DNA from: Cynocephalus volans
Taxonomy: Eukaryota; Chordata; Mammalia; Dermoptera; Cynocephalidae
Direction of reading: 5' to 3'
NCBI RefSeq assembly: GCF_027409185.1
Contig: NC_084462.1
Location: 158,025,490 to 158,089,489, forward strand
DNA length: 64,000 nucleotides
Position numbers and translations under genes: made by a program. The notes beneath the pieces are model-generated. The model saw nothing but the letters and a program-made list of their open reading frames with translations. It made no database searches and was not told the DNA's origin. Each line of letters starts with the position of its first letter. Within the stretch, counting starts at the first letter, position 1. Below are positions 35,201-50,200 of the stretch, piece by piece.

Positions 35201-38200
35201 GGGAAAAATAGATTTCCACGTGTAAAAGAATGAAATTGGACCCTTATCTTACATCACACAAAAAAATCAACTCAAATGGATAAAAGACCTAACTGTAAGA
35301 CCTAAAACCATAAAACTCCTAGAAGAAAACATAGAGGAAAAGCTCCTTGATATTGGGCTTGGCAATAATTTTTTGGATATCACACCAAAAGCTCAGGCTA
35401 CGAAAGCAAAAATAAATAAATGGGATGGGACTACATCAAACTAAGGAGTTTCTGCACAGCAAAGGAAACAATCAAATGAAAAGGCACTCCATGGATTGGG
35501 AGAAAACATTTGCAAACCACATATCTGATAAGTGGCTAATATCTAAAATGTATAAAGAACTCACACACCTCAACAGCAGAAAAACAACCTGATTAAAAAA
35601 CGGATACAGGACCTGCATAGACATTTTGCTAGAGAAGACATAAAAATGGCCAACTGGTATATGAAAAGGTACTCAACATCACTAATCATCAGGGAAATGC
35701 AAATCAAAACTACTATGAGGGCTGGTCCCGTGGCTCACTCTGGAGAGTGCGGCACTGGTAGCGCCGAGGCTGTGGGTTCGGATCCTATATAGGGATGGCC
35801 GGTGCGCTCGCTGGTGGTGCTGGTTGAGTGTGGTGTTGACCACACCGTGATGAGGGTTGCACTCCCCTTACCAGTCAGGAAAAAAAAAGAAGGAAAACTA
35901 TTATAAGATATAATCTCTCACCTGTTAGGAGGGCTATTATCAAAATGATAAGTGATAACAAGTGCTGGTGAGGGTATGGAGACAAAGAAACTCTTGTACA
36001 CTGTTGGGAGGAATGCAGATTGGTGCAGTCATTATGGAAAACAGTATGAAGGTTCCTAAAAAAATTAAAAATAGAACTTCCATATGATCCAGCAATCCCT
36101 TTTCTGGATATATACTTGAAGGAAATAAAATCAACATATCATAAAGACACCTGCATTCCCCTATTCACTGCACCATTATTCACAATAGCCAAGATATGGA
36201 AACAACCTAAGTGTCCACTGACAGACAAACAGATAAAGAAACTATGACATGTATACATATAAAATGGAATATTATTCAGCTTTAAAAGAAGATCTTGCCA
36301 TTTGCCACAACATGGATAAATCTGGAGGACATTATGCTACGTGAAATAAGTCAGACAGAAAGAAAAATATTGCATGATCTCACTTATATGTGGAATCTAA
36401 AAAAAAAAAGTCAAATACATAGAGAATAAAACAGTGGTTACTAGGGATAGGGGAGGGGAGCAGAGGGAGAGAGAATGGGGAGATACAAGTCAAAGTATAC
36501 AAAGTAGCAGATACATAAAATGAGTAAGTCTAGAAAGCAAATGTAGCGAGGACTATAGTTAATAATATTGTATCATATCTGGGATTTTTTGCTAAATGAG
36601 TAGATTTTAGGTGTTCTTGCCAAACAAAAAGATAGATAACTATGTGAGATGATGTACGTTAATTTGCTTCACTATAATAACCATTTTATCATCTATATAT
36701 ATCTCACAACATGTTAAGGTATATAACCTATTATATACCTTAAATATATACAATACAATTTATTTAAAAAATAAGAAAGTGGTGGCCAGTTAGCTCAGTT
36801 GGTTAGAGCATGGTGTTACAACATTAAGGTCAGGGATTTGGATCCCCATACTGACCAGCTGCCAAAAACAAAGACAAAAGATAAGTGTTGGTGAAGGTGT
36901 GGAGAAAAGGGAACGTTTGTACAAGATTGGTGGGAATGTAAATTGGTATAGCCATTATGGAAAACAGTATGGAGGTTCCTCAAAAAATTTAAAATAGGAT
37001 TACCATATGATCCAGCAATCCCACTACTGGGTAATATATTCAAAGGAAATGAAATCAGCATCTGGTAGAGATACCTGCAGTTTCATGTTCATTGCAGCAT
37101 TATTCACAATAGCCAAGATATGGAAACAACTCAAGTGTCCACTGATGGATGAATGGATAAAGAAATCATGGTGTGTGTGTGTGAGATGGAATGATATTCA
37201 GCCTTAAAAAAGGAGATGCTGTCATTTGCAACAGTATGGATCAACCTAGAGAACATTATGCTAAGTGAAATGAGACAGACATAGAAAGAAAAATACTGCA
37301 TGATCTCTCTTATATGTGGGACCTAAAAAAAAGTCTAATACATAGAAACAGAAGGTAGAACAGTGGTTTCTAGGGGCAATGGGAATGAGGAGATGTAGGT
37401 CAAAGGGTACATAGCTGCAGTCACGTAGCATAAATAAATCTAACGTACAGCATGATGACTACATAGTAGTTAATAACATTGTATCCTATGCTAGAAATTT
37501 GCCAAGATAATGGATTTTAGGTGCTCTTACCTCATTCACAAAAAATGGGTAACTGTGTGAGATGATGGATGTTAATTGGCTTGACTGTAGTAACCACTTC
37601 ACTATATATATCAAAACATGTTGTAGGGCCGGCCTGTGGCTCACTTGGGAGAGTGCGGTGCTGATAACACCAAGGCCACGGGTTCGCATCCCTATATAGG
37701 GCTGGCCAGTTAGCTCACTTGGGATAGCATGGTGCTGACAACACTAAAGACAAGGTTTAAGATCCCCTTACCAGTCATCTTTAAAAATAAATAAAAAAAA
37801 TAAATTAATATTGGATTTGATTGGATCCTGATAGGAAATAAATACAAACACAAACCAAAACCAGCTATAAAGAACTAATACATATATATATTTTTGGCTG
37901 GCTGGTGCATGGGTAGTACCCTGGACCTTGGTATTTATCAGCACCACTCTCTTAACCAACTCAGCTAACCAACCAGTTCTAAAGAACTAATTTAAATATG
38001 GACTATATATATGATAACATTATTGTATTAATGTTAAGTTTCTTGAGAGTGATAATATTTTGCTTATGAAGGGTATAAATGCCTAAGTATTTAAGGCAGA
38101 AGTGTCACGATGTCTGCAACTTTCAAATGGCTCAGAAAAAAAATGCATGTGTATAGAAAAAGAAATCTAATATAGCAAAAATGCTAATAAATTAGTAAAG

Positions 38201-41200
38201 TAGGTAAAGACTATTAATGTTCATTATACTATTCTTTTGACTTTTCTCTAAGTTTGAAATTTTGGAAAATAAAATTTGGAGAAAAAATGTAAACCAGTTA
38301 TTAGAATTTATGATATGACGACCCTTCTTTCTCCCAAGACCTCAGCAGCACAAAATGGTTCCAGGGCACCCACCTTTGTGGTAAAGAGGGCATCTACATC
38401 ATGCCAGGCTCGAAGCTTGGCGCGAGCAGCCAGGGCTGTCAGCACAAACTGTTTGTCTGGGATCTAGAAAACAGAGACCAAAAGAAATTAAGGGAAGTAG
38501 AAATGTATTGGTGGAGGTGCTTAAGAATTTTAGAAGAGATAAGCATAAATATTCCCTGGTATTGCTTCTGCCCCTTAAAATCAACAAATTTCTCAGGTCG
38601 TCAGGAAACCCTTCATTCCTGGCCCTGTACTGCTACAGGACATTCAGGTAAAGTCTTCTTTCCCCTCCCACAAACTCATTCCTTTCTATTTTTAACCTTG
38701 AATATCAAAGGACTTATGTACAAGGTTACAAAGCAACATCCACCCCAAGTAGTTACCCTGACACTACTTTTACAAAACACTGACCAATTTCTATTTACCT
38801 TAAATGTCTTCTTCAGGTTGATGGGACTGCTGAATGTCCCCTAGGATGAAAGTAGAAAAGGAACTTCAGTGATACTGACTCTCCCATATATGACCCAATC
38901 TCCCATTTTCTTTCTCACTACACAGACCTTCTACACGTCACTCTGTAACCATTTAAACCCAGAAATTAATTTAAGAGAAAAGCTCCATTGGGTCAAATCA
39001 GATATCACCACAACCTGTCATATCAGGAATTGGCTTAGTAAGTATGGTGCTTTTTCCAATTTTCTGCTCACCCAAATAAGGCAGAAGTGTCCACCTTATC
39101 ATTAAATCCAAACTTCTTTGAAAAAATGTTTTCAAAAAAGTATCCACAGCTATCTGACATGCTGCTGCTCTTCTCCTCTATACCATACCAATCCATGTGA
39201 AATGATAGACCTTTGAACAGAAACTGCTGTGGGAACCAGCACCAGAGATAGAACTTGCTATGTTAGTGTGCCAGCTCACTTGGAACCACCATGTAAACCT
39301 CTTTTTCCCTCTTGGCTCACCCCCACCGAAAGCCAGTAAAGGTTCCAGGTGGATTTCTGAGAACTATACACACCCACTGTTAATAAAGTACATCAAAATA
39401 CTAAATTTGAACTATGGTTTTCCTGCACAATGAAAGTTTGAGGTGTCTTTCACATTTTGCCTGTACCTCAGCCTCCGTGTAATGATAAAAGCAGGAGTAG
39501 AAAAGTGTTGTCACTAGTGGCATGCTGAGGATGGAAGCTTTGCGGGGGTGCTTTCGGAAGATCTCAGTCTGTCCTGCTAATTCTAGATGTCGATCATTTG
39601 CCTGTGGTGGAGAAAGCCAAATGAAAAAAAAGAACAATGTTCATGGAGTAGAGGCAGGAGAAAAACCCTTTACTGCTAAAGCAGTTGTGTTTCCTGCCCT
39701 CAGAATGAAGGAAAGGAGAGAAAAAGAAATTTTCTAGGATACCCCAGGAGAGTTTAAAATCCATAAAACGATCATGGATCCAAGTTGTATGGAGAAAGAT
39801 TAGAGAAGTGGTGATGACATGGGAGATTTGGGCTGAAGAGTTAATACTTCCAGGTTGACAGCAGATGAGAAGAAAAAGGATGCCTGAGAATAATAGAGGA
39901 TGGGGCTATTGTGTAGAGGGAGAAAATGTAAGGCTTTTAGAGACTGTAACAGGAAATGACGTATATGTGCAGAGCACAGAAATCTCTTAGATGCTGAACG
40001 GCACTGAGCCTTGGCACTGAAGCAGAAAATGTAGAGATGAGGAGTCTAACCTCAATAATGATCTGACGTTCCAGGAGCGTGTAATGGTCTTGTACGTGTG
40101 CAGAATCTTCTGCTGAAAATGGCAAACTGGTAGAGGGCCAGAAGGTTAGTACCTCTTTCTCTACTCAGAAAGGAAAGAAACCCAACTAAACCAAATCATC
40201 ACTGTAAGCATAAGAGGCTGACGTTGCTTCACAAGTCTGATCTCAATTCACCTTTAAGAGCATTCCTTAAAGGCAGAGACAGAAAACAGAAAATAGAGTA
40301 GACCTTTGGCTTAGATTTATATTTAAGGTTTTGCCAACTCAAGAGGGATCCTGAAAGTCCATAAAATACATAAGAGTCGGGCTGACCCCGTGGTGCACTC
40401 GGGAGAGTGTGGCGCTGGGAGCGTCAGCGACGCTCCCGCCGCGGGTTCGGATCCTATATAGGAATGGCTGGTGCGCTCACTGGCTGAGTGCCGGTCACGA
40501 AAAAGACAAAAAAAAAAAAAAATACATAAGAGTCATTAGTGATTCTGCAGAGGAATGAATTAGAATCCTCTCATTTTGGGAACTGGAAAGTTTGGCAAAT
40601 GAGTCACATAGATAGTGAGCTAGCCTAGCCAAATGACCATCATTCACGTCCCAGTGAAGCTCTGTGGTTTGTGTCACTGCTTAACTGTACTTAAGGGGCA
40701 GTCAAATTTGTCAGCCATTTTTTGTTGCAGAGTAATAAAGGTAAATTATATGCCACGGTGGTATGTTTATAGATTGGCGAAGATCACAAAGATCTACACA
40801 AATGTCATGGGTCCATCTCCAACACTATATTATGTTTTTACACATGATGAAGTTGAGGGACAATGTCTTGCCTAAAAGTCATATGGCAAGTCAGTGGGTA
40901 AGGCCAGGAATAGAAGCTAGATTTTAAACTCCCAGTTCATAGATCTATTCTTTAGAAAATGCTTCCTTATTCCTCTACTCCACTCACCCCAGGAAGAATT
41001 CTGAAGTCGGATTACACTATCCCAAGTAAGTATGAGCCACAGTGAATTTTTAGAAGAGATAACGGGAGATAGCAAAAGTTTCCGTTACTTCACTATTCTA
41101 ATTTTTCTGTCTTCCAGAGACCGTATGACATAGCTCAGTATTTGACAACATTAAAATTAAGGATTTTACTCATATAAAAAAATTTCTAAATGTAAAGCTT

Positions 41201-44200
41201 GGAAATCATGTCACACGAGGAATGGCTGAAATAACTGTGAACAGTGAACTTGGAGAAACAAGGACTATTGGATAGACTCTATACCTGTCTTGAAAGATAC
41301 AGGGAAATGAGTTTCAGCTTAACATGAGAAAATACTTTCCCATAATAAAGGATGTCCGACAATAAAATGAGCTACTTCCAAGAGCAGTGAACACGCATCA
41401 CAGGAATAGTAATATGTGGGGCTGGTTTTTGCAAGTTTTTTTTTTTTAAAGATGACTGGTAAGGAGATCTTAACCCTTGACTTGGTGTTGTCAGCACCAC
41501 ACTCACCCAGCGAGCAACTGGCCATTCCTACATGGGATCCGAACCCGTGGCCTTGGTGTTATCAGCACCACACTTTCCCGAGTGAGCCACGGGGCCGGCC
41601 TTTGCAAGCATTTATATTCTGGATGAAAGCCTGCACTGTACCACTGCTTCTTGAACTTTGGAGTTTCAAGGACCAATAATATCGAAAAACTACATAAGAT
41701 CCATAAAGTGTTGCCAACTTTTTATTTTATTACATAAGGTCATTAAAAAAATTACAACCTATTTTACTATCAAAAAAGAGGGGAGAGGTAAGGACAAAAT
41801 CCCAGAATAAAAGGCAGTCTTTCAAATTAAATAAATTAAGCTTTGCAAAAAACTCTACATTGTCTTTATTTTTCTCACTTTACCACCAATCAGTGAAAGC
41901 TCTGTTGGGAGGCTGGCTGGTTGGCTCACTTGGGAGAGCATGGTGCTGATAACACCAAGATCAGGTGTTCGGACCCCACTACCTGCCAGCTGCCAAAATT
42001 TAAAAGAAAAAAAAAAAGAAAGAAAGAAATTGTTGGGGACTAGTGTTTGGGAAAACTGAATGAGAGACCTTTAATGATGCTTGTATAGTTCACTGTTAGT
42101 CTTTCCCTTCTTGTCTATCCATTCTACCCCCTTTTATTCTCTTCATTTCTTCTGTATAAAGGTACTTATACATTCACCCACCCTTACTTACCCAATGCAG
42201 GTCTTAAGAAATTCTTTCCGTTTCTCAGGGTCCTGAATGTTCAAATGCTCTTGATAATGAGATAGCTACAAAAAACAGAGAAAGGCTTTGAGCAATTTTG
42301 TTTCTTTAGAAGAGGGAGGTAGCTGAAGGCTTTCCATGCTTAAAAGAAAATAAACTCCTTATTCTCAGAAATTCATTGAGTGTGGATGGTTATGTGTGCA
42401 TCAGGGGTGGGGTAAGAGCAAAGAGTAATTCAAATCATTTAGTAGGTTTATCTATAACTGCACTGTCCAATTTGGTAGCCACTACTTACACTTGGTTGTT
42501 TAAATCTAAATTAGTTAAATTAGAAATTCAGGTCCTTAGTTGCACTAGGCACTCAATAGCTGCATGTGCCTAGTGGCTACCATATCAGACAGCACAAATA
42601 AAGAGAATTCCCATCATTGTGGGAAGTTCTATCAGACAGTAGTGATCTATAATGAAGTACCAAGTAGACAGAGTACCTACCTTTACCCTGAAGTTTAGCT
42701 TTAGCCTCAGTATTTAACTGAAACTGGCTATTTTTGCTTTAGCCTTAGCTTTTGAAAGGCCAAAGAGCTAAATGCTTATTTCAGTGTTATTTTTGGCATC
42801 CTTGACCATGTACACGATCAGTGGTAGTATGATCATGTAAATAGCTAACAACAATATCAGTAATACAAATAGGACACGTCATTCTGATTCACTGTTCGTA
42901 GCTAAATATTTATATTCAAATATTATAGGTTCTACATGTAACTCTGAAATAAAATCTCCATATGTGCTTTCTATTTTGAAATTCTAAAAAAGAAAACCTG
43001 AAGTATGTCTGTTATTACAAGAGTTAAATGATGCAATAATTAGTGATGATTATGAAAGTTGTAATTTTACATACAATTATTTAAAACTTCACAAGAAATG
43101 AAAAATGAACAGATTGACAGTTAATATGAATATAAAGAGAATGAACTAGCTTTAGGAAGAACAGTATATCCTTTTAGATCTAACAGATATATATAACAAT
43201 GTAAATGATAATATAAGACAGAACAACAGAAATTACATTATATTATAATCTAAACTTGGTAAAATATTTGGTATATAATCATTCCTAAATTAAAGAAAGT
43301 AACCTTTAAGAGCTATAGTTAATTTTTTGTTATTCAATTCTATTTCAGGCTTAAGTTTTTCAAAAAAAAGTTCTACTTGGGAAATCTTCATATTCTATGA
43401 AAATAAAAGCCACTTTGCCACTTCCAAAGTTTACAAGGTTGGAAAACTCCAAATTTATATACAACAACATGGATGATAAATCATCAATTCAAATATGATT
43501 ATGAAGAAAAAGTTTTAGATAAAAATGAGTTACTCAAAACATATTTATTCTCGCTAATTAAACTTCAAAACGACAAACTTTACGAGAGTACTATATGAAG
43601 AAAATTCCTTATAGTTTTGAACCTATGGAGGTGTTTATAAAAATATAAACAAAGTTTTTCAAAATGATTACTACAGACTGCCAATCACTTTCAGTAGGTT
43701 AAGATACAAGATTTTTCAGACTTTCCTGCAGACTGCCAATCACTTTCAGTGGGTGATTTCAATCACTTTTTGAATACTAAGTATAAATTCCTTTTAGAAA
43801 ACATGTTACTGGTGCTGCTCAGCTAGCTCAGTTGGTTAGAGCACAGACTTGTAACACCAAGGTCATGGATTTGGATCCTTGAACCCACCAGCCACCAAAA
43901 GAAAAAAAAAAGGCTTTAGAAAACACGTTACTGAATTATATTCTGCTGTGCAAAGAAGGTTAACAATATTATTAAATGTGCCAGCTGAATGTGTGCATTG
44001 ATACCCTCACAAACGTGGTATACAGTGGTTAGAAGAACAATCCCACCATTGACAGTGCTGAGAAATTCTTATTCCTGTACTATACTGCCAAACTTTAAAA
44101 AATGGACAGCTAAAATTTTAATAATATAATTAAGTTTTTGGCAAAATTTCATATTTATTCTCGTATTCCAGGAATTCATTCTATGATTGTGAAAATCTGC

Positions 44201-47200
44201 CAAGAATCAGTTTTAACACTTGGCTACTGAGCTCTCAGCCAAAATGTATACTGGGTGTACTAGCAGGTTGACCTATCCTCCCTTCTTGATCTATATCTGG
44301 TTCTCTTAACTTTCAATATTTTCTTCAGTGTTAGAAGCCAAAACCCAAAAGCTCCCATAAACTAGGACTTGAAAACAACTAAAAAACAAATTACGAATTA
44401 ATCAGGTCAGTTTTCATTCCTTTATTTTAAAAAAATTTATTAATAAGCCCAACCAAAAGAGCATATAAAAAGAAACAAAACAATACATCACTTGGATTAA
44501 GTTTTCAGGTTTCTCAGATACCTCTCTCTTCTGGATATAATCAATACCAGAGGGAAAGATATAGTTCAATCACTCTGGGATCTTGGAAGCTGGATTTTGG
44601 CTTAGATTTCTGTTAAATAATTCCCCAACTGAAACAAAGGCCACACTTACCGCAAGCTCTTCTGTTCTATCTAGGAACCTGGGAAGAAGCAGAAGGGAGT
44701 AGGGCATTTTTATCTAGTTATGTGTGGCAGTATAACCTCACAAAATAGGGTGATTGTTCTAGGAGAAACACAATCCAAACTCATTTCCTTCATTTATAAG
44801 ATGAGCCCTTCTCTTCTTAAACTTTCTACTACCAGCAACCCCTTGAAAACACATGTGGATAGATGTCATTGTTTCTCCGTTCTTTCTAGCTGAAAGAGAA
44901 GCAAAGACAAGAAGGCACTGCAGAGTACTAATAGCTTTGTGATGTTAATAGGTCTGACAGAAAGGCTCAGAGTCTCCACAAAACCTACCCTAGCCCACAG
45001 TAACCTTGTTTTGTTTTGATTTTGAAAGATTAAAGCACTCTTCTGTCAATACAATCTTTTGTTTTCATGTACAGAATACAATGTGTTTTATCTCCCCAAA
45101 AGGCTTAGGTAAAAGCCTTGGCGCACAAGGACGTTGGTCTTCTGATTCCTCTTTACTCTGAACAGACAACCATCATTAACATCACTGCTCTGGCATGGAG
45201 GTGACGCTTAATAAAGCCTTGTTCATTGGGAAGTATGATGGGAGGGAGGAAGCAGCCTACTTCCATGAGCATATCTTTTTTTGCAAATTCCTACATAACC
45301 ATCTGTAATCTTGACCCCAACCAAGTAACCCATTTCCCCACCTTAGTCATTGGGACAGCTCATCACTGTGCTGGAGTCACTGGGTAACAGAGTTACCTTG
45401 GGCGACCTGTCAGTCTAAACAGATGTTCCAACCCATTCCCTGACACTGAAGAAAGGACATAACATACATACATTTTAATGCAAGGGTGGAAAATAGTCTC
45501 CACTGATTGGAATGAGATAGGGAAGGAAATCATGATAGAAGACCACTCCCACCTCCTCTACCCCTAGCAGAAATGCCTACCTCTCACCTATCAGAATATT
45601 ACCTAACCTCATAGGCCCAGGTGAAATCCTAATCACTTCCATGAGGCTTTCTTCAGATATCCTGACTGAAGATATCCATCTTCTCTTCCACTATACTTCT
45701 CACTGGCATCACTTGGGACCAAGTCATAAAAGATACCTTTATTCTATGTCTTCTATAAGAAAAGGCTTAATAAATATTAATACTACAGACTAAGTACTAA
45801 CTCACACTAACTCTCTTAATCTTCATAATGACTCTGTGTGGTAGATATCATCATCTCCATTTTACAGATGTGAAAACTAACGCTTGGAGAGGTTTGGTAA
45901 CTGGCTCAACGTCACTCTATGAACTAAGTTGCAAAACCATTATTCGACCCAGGTGTGCTTGACTCCAGTGCCTGGTTCTTAACTACCCTGCTGTAATTTC
46001 ATCTTATCACAGGACAGACTGTGGTGTATTTTTAGTTATTCCATCATGTTTCAATGTCTTATCTTCTATGTATTTCCAGAAAAAGGCAAGTGTCTTCTAT
46101 TTCTTTGTATCCCCCAGAGAGCTTTGAAAAAAGTACTTAATAAACTTCATAGACCAGATGATCAATTCTTACCTGAAGAGGTCTAAAAGCAGTTTTTGAT
46201 CCCCTATTTCCTTAAGGAAGTGAATGAGATGTCTCAGGGCAACCTGTCGCACCTCCAGCTCTCGGAAGAGGATCTCTGGCAGGATTTAGATAGAGAAGAT
46301 AAAAGCCTATTACTCAAGTGTGAAATTGGTCTCCCTACTCACACATTCCAAACATTACCTCCTCAAAGCCTAGCAGAAGCTAAGACTGGTTTACCCCTAT
46401 GTCTCAATCCACCATCTACACACTCTACAGTGTAGGACAACTCAAAGCCATTGAGTAAGCTTTTCAGTTCCCACCAACCCGAACAGCAGGCACTTAGCAT
46501 GAACTCTGACTTCCTCAAACCAACTCAGCCATCTGTCTGTACAGACAGACAAACAGGGGATTCTGTGGTTAACACAGTTATCACCTTAAAGGATGCCTTC
46601 AGAGATGTGATGTGTGCTTTGAAGTCTCAGGCTACCCTAGCTATCTATAAAAGAGACTTGATAGTGGTGAATTCTGGGATGAAAGCCACATGCCATTCTC
46701 CCCTCAATTGTGGCAGACACCTTGCTCACTGATGATTCCCCTCAGACCATGCTCACCTTTGCTCAGTGTCCTCTTCAGGAAGATCAGAACCTAGAGAAAA
46801 AGAGAAGAATGTGCAACCTTTCAAACGCAAAGCCCTGCCCTGGGCACCACGTGTCTAGGAATCAGGCCAGCAACTCAGGAATCTGCAGGTACAGACAAGA
46901 GATGTCTCTGTGTGATGGAAGGAAAGTGTGTCTTGGAGTCTGCATGCTGGTGCTCATACTGGCTGAGAGACACCTCCCTCTAAGAGAGGCTGCTCTCACA
47001 TCTCTCCTCCCTCATATCATTTTTTATGATTTAGAGTAGCGAACCTTCTATTTCTTGTTTACAATCAAGAGTTCCACACACACTGCATGTCCCATCAGAT
47101 GAGCCTTAGAGCACAGATTACTGAGAATCCTATCACTCAAAGGGAAATCCAGAATCTTTATTTGACATTCAACCCAAAATGTTAGAGTCTATTTTGTTTA

Positions 47201-50200
47201 GACTTTCAGAAACTAATGAAAACATTAAACAAACAACAACAACAAAAATCCCACAACTCACTGCAGTGATGACGTTTCCATCATGCATGCTTACTGCCTC
47301 TTCTAGGAGTTGTAGCTTGTCCTGTAATGAGCGGAATCTCTCTAGTGAGCAGACCTGGCAGAATAAAAACAGAATTAGTGCATAAGGAAGAGGACAGTTT
47401 CCTATATTTCTTTGTCATTGGATACTGAAAATAGCCCACGATGAAAGGAAACGTCCCCAAGGAGAGCCACTTTATACTTACACTATGGTCTGCAGTATCT
47501 TATGAGATAGTACATTCTCACCACACCCTCTCTAGTTCCGCCTGCTGCCCTACAAGATGCTAATGTCCAGAAGTCTTGACAAAGTCAATGGACAGTGAGA
47601 TCACTTGTTCTTTTAGTAAGGTATAATTTACATAAAATAAAATCTGCCCTATTTAAGTGTATAGTTTGTAGCTTTACGAGTATTTACATCCATGTATTCA
47701 CTACCATAACAAAGATACAGAACATTTCCATCACCCCCAACAGTTCCCTTGTCTACTTTGATGTTAATGCCCTCTTCCCATCCCCATTCCCTGGCAACCA
47801 CTCATTTGTTTTCAGTCACAATTCTTTCTAGAATTTCATAAAATATCATACATGTGTTGTGGCAAGTATCAATACTTGGTTCCTATTTATAAACAAGAAA
47901 TTTTCCATTGTGTATTGATATACCATAGTTTATCCATTTACCTGCTGGTGAACATTTCAGTGGTTTCCACTTTTGGGGATTTAATAAAGCTGCTATGAAT
48001 TTGTGTACAAGTTATTGTATGGATATATGTTTTAATTTACCTTAGACTGTAAATATCTAGAAGTGAAATTGCTGGGTTGTATTATAATTACATGTTTAAC
48101 TTCATAAGAAACTCCAGACTATTTTCCAAAGTAGTTTTACCATTTTACATTCTCACCAGCAGTGTATGAGAGTCTAGTTCCTTCACATCCTCCCAATGGT
48201 TGGTATGATCAGTCTTAAATTTAGTCATTCCAGTGGCTTTATAGTGGTATCTCATGGTTTTAATTCACACTTTATTAATAACTATAATGTTGAACATCTT
48301 TTCAAGTGCTTATTGGCCATTGAGTGTCTTCTTTTGTGATGTGTCTGGTCAAATCTTGTGCCAATTTTTTATTAGATGGCCTGTCTTGTTATCACTGAGT
48401 TATAAGAGTTCTTTATATATTCTGGGTAAAAGTCCTTTATAATATATGTGTTTTGCAAGTATTTTCTCCCAGCTATGATGGCCTTTTCATGTTTTTAATA
48501 GTGCTGCCAAAGAATAAAGTTTTTAATTTTGATAAAGTCCATTTATCAATTTTTTCTTTTATAGTCCATGCTTTTTATGTCCTAGGTAATAAATCTTTGC
48601 ATAACTCAAGTCACAGAGATTTTTACCTATATTATCTTCTACAAGTTTCACAGTTTTAGCACTTACGTTTAAGTCTACAATCCATTTTGACCCATTAATT
48701 ACTATGATGTGAATTCCCCCCAAATTGGTGTATAGATTCAATGCAATCCCAATCAAAATTCCAGCAGCTCCTTTGTAAACCTGATACTAAAATCTATATG
48801 GAAGTATAAAAGAACCAAAATAGGCAAAACAATTTGGAAGAGAACAAGTTGAAGGTTGAAAGTTTCAACAAAGTTGAAGTTACCTGATTTCAAGATTTAC
48901 TGCAAAGCTATAATCAAGACTGTGATAGACAAATAAATCAATGAATAAAGAATCCAGAAATAGACCTGTACACATATGGTCAACTGATTTTCAACAAAGG
49001 CACCAAAGTAATTTAATGGGGAAAGGACACTCTTTTCAACAAATAGTGCTGGAACAAATGAAGATCAACATGGCGGAAAAAAAAATGAACCTCACCCTTA
49101 CCTTACAACATATACAAAAATTAACTCACAACGGATCACAGACCTGAACATAAAATATTGCTCTCTTTTTTTTTCTGGTGGCTGGCCAGTAAGAGGATCT
49201 GAACCCCTGACCTCAGTGTTATCAGCACCACACTTTAACCAAGTGAACTAACTGGTCAGCCAAAATTAAAATTTCATAGTTTTGTTTGGTTTTCTTTGTT
49301 TTGGGGGGATTTTTTGTTTTTGGTGGCTGGCCAATACAGGGATCCAAATCCTTGAGCATGGTATTAAAACACCATGCTGTAACCAAGTGAGCTAACAGGA
49401 CAGTCCTGCTCTCACTCTTAAATGTACTTTTCCCTCTCATCCATCACTCTTTCCCCACTAATCCATCAAAGCAACACTAAACCCTAGAGAATCAGAAACT
49501 TTACAGCTAACTTTTGAGCTTAGTGGAATTATTATCCTCCTGAAAATGACTTCATTTAACAAATGGGAACTGAAGAAAGAGGACAAGAAATCCTCCCTGT
49601 GGGAACACACTGCCCAGATTCCAAAAAAGTCCCACAAGAATTGTCTCTCCAGTGGCTTTACCTTGCCCTTCCGAAGGCGTCGCACTGTATCACTGGGGCT
49701 CCAGTCATTGCTGTAATCCTGGAATATTAGCAATACGTGAATCTCAGGAAGTTAAGGGATCAGAATTATCAGTGTTATCAGTGTTCCACCTCCTCACCTC
49801 AAACTCATAGTTCTTAGTCTCTAAGGGGGAAAGATTTTGTGCAAGGGAATGGATGAATAAAAAATGAAGAACTGCGATGATCCTGTTCTGAGTTTCTGAA
49901 GAAACTAAAGCAGGAGCAATACAGGCAAAAGGAGATGGATCAAAGAAGGACAACCAATTGACAAAACCAGTAACCCTATGCCAACTGGCTCAGGATTTCA
50001 ACCTCTAGATGCAATTAGAGTCATATTTTGGGATCCTAATAATTAATTCCATTGGCCAACAGAAGGAAAGAGAGAAACAATTGAGACATTTTCCTTTTCT
50101 GACTTAGAATATAGTTTCTTCCTTGTGAATTAATTTGTTTTATATGTTTCATGGGAATACGACCTTCACCAAGCTTCCAGACTGCAGTGATGATCACTGA

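Noticed and set aside
36875-37622. Recent tandem duplication of the 3' L1 fragment
   Set aside because: The two copies differ at many sites and begin at different points, so two insertions are more likely.
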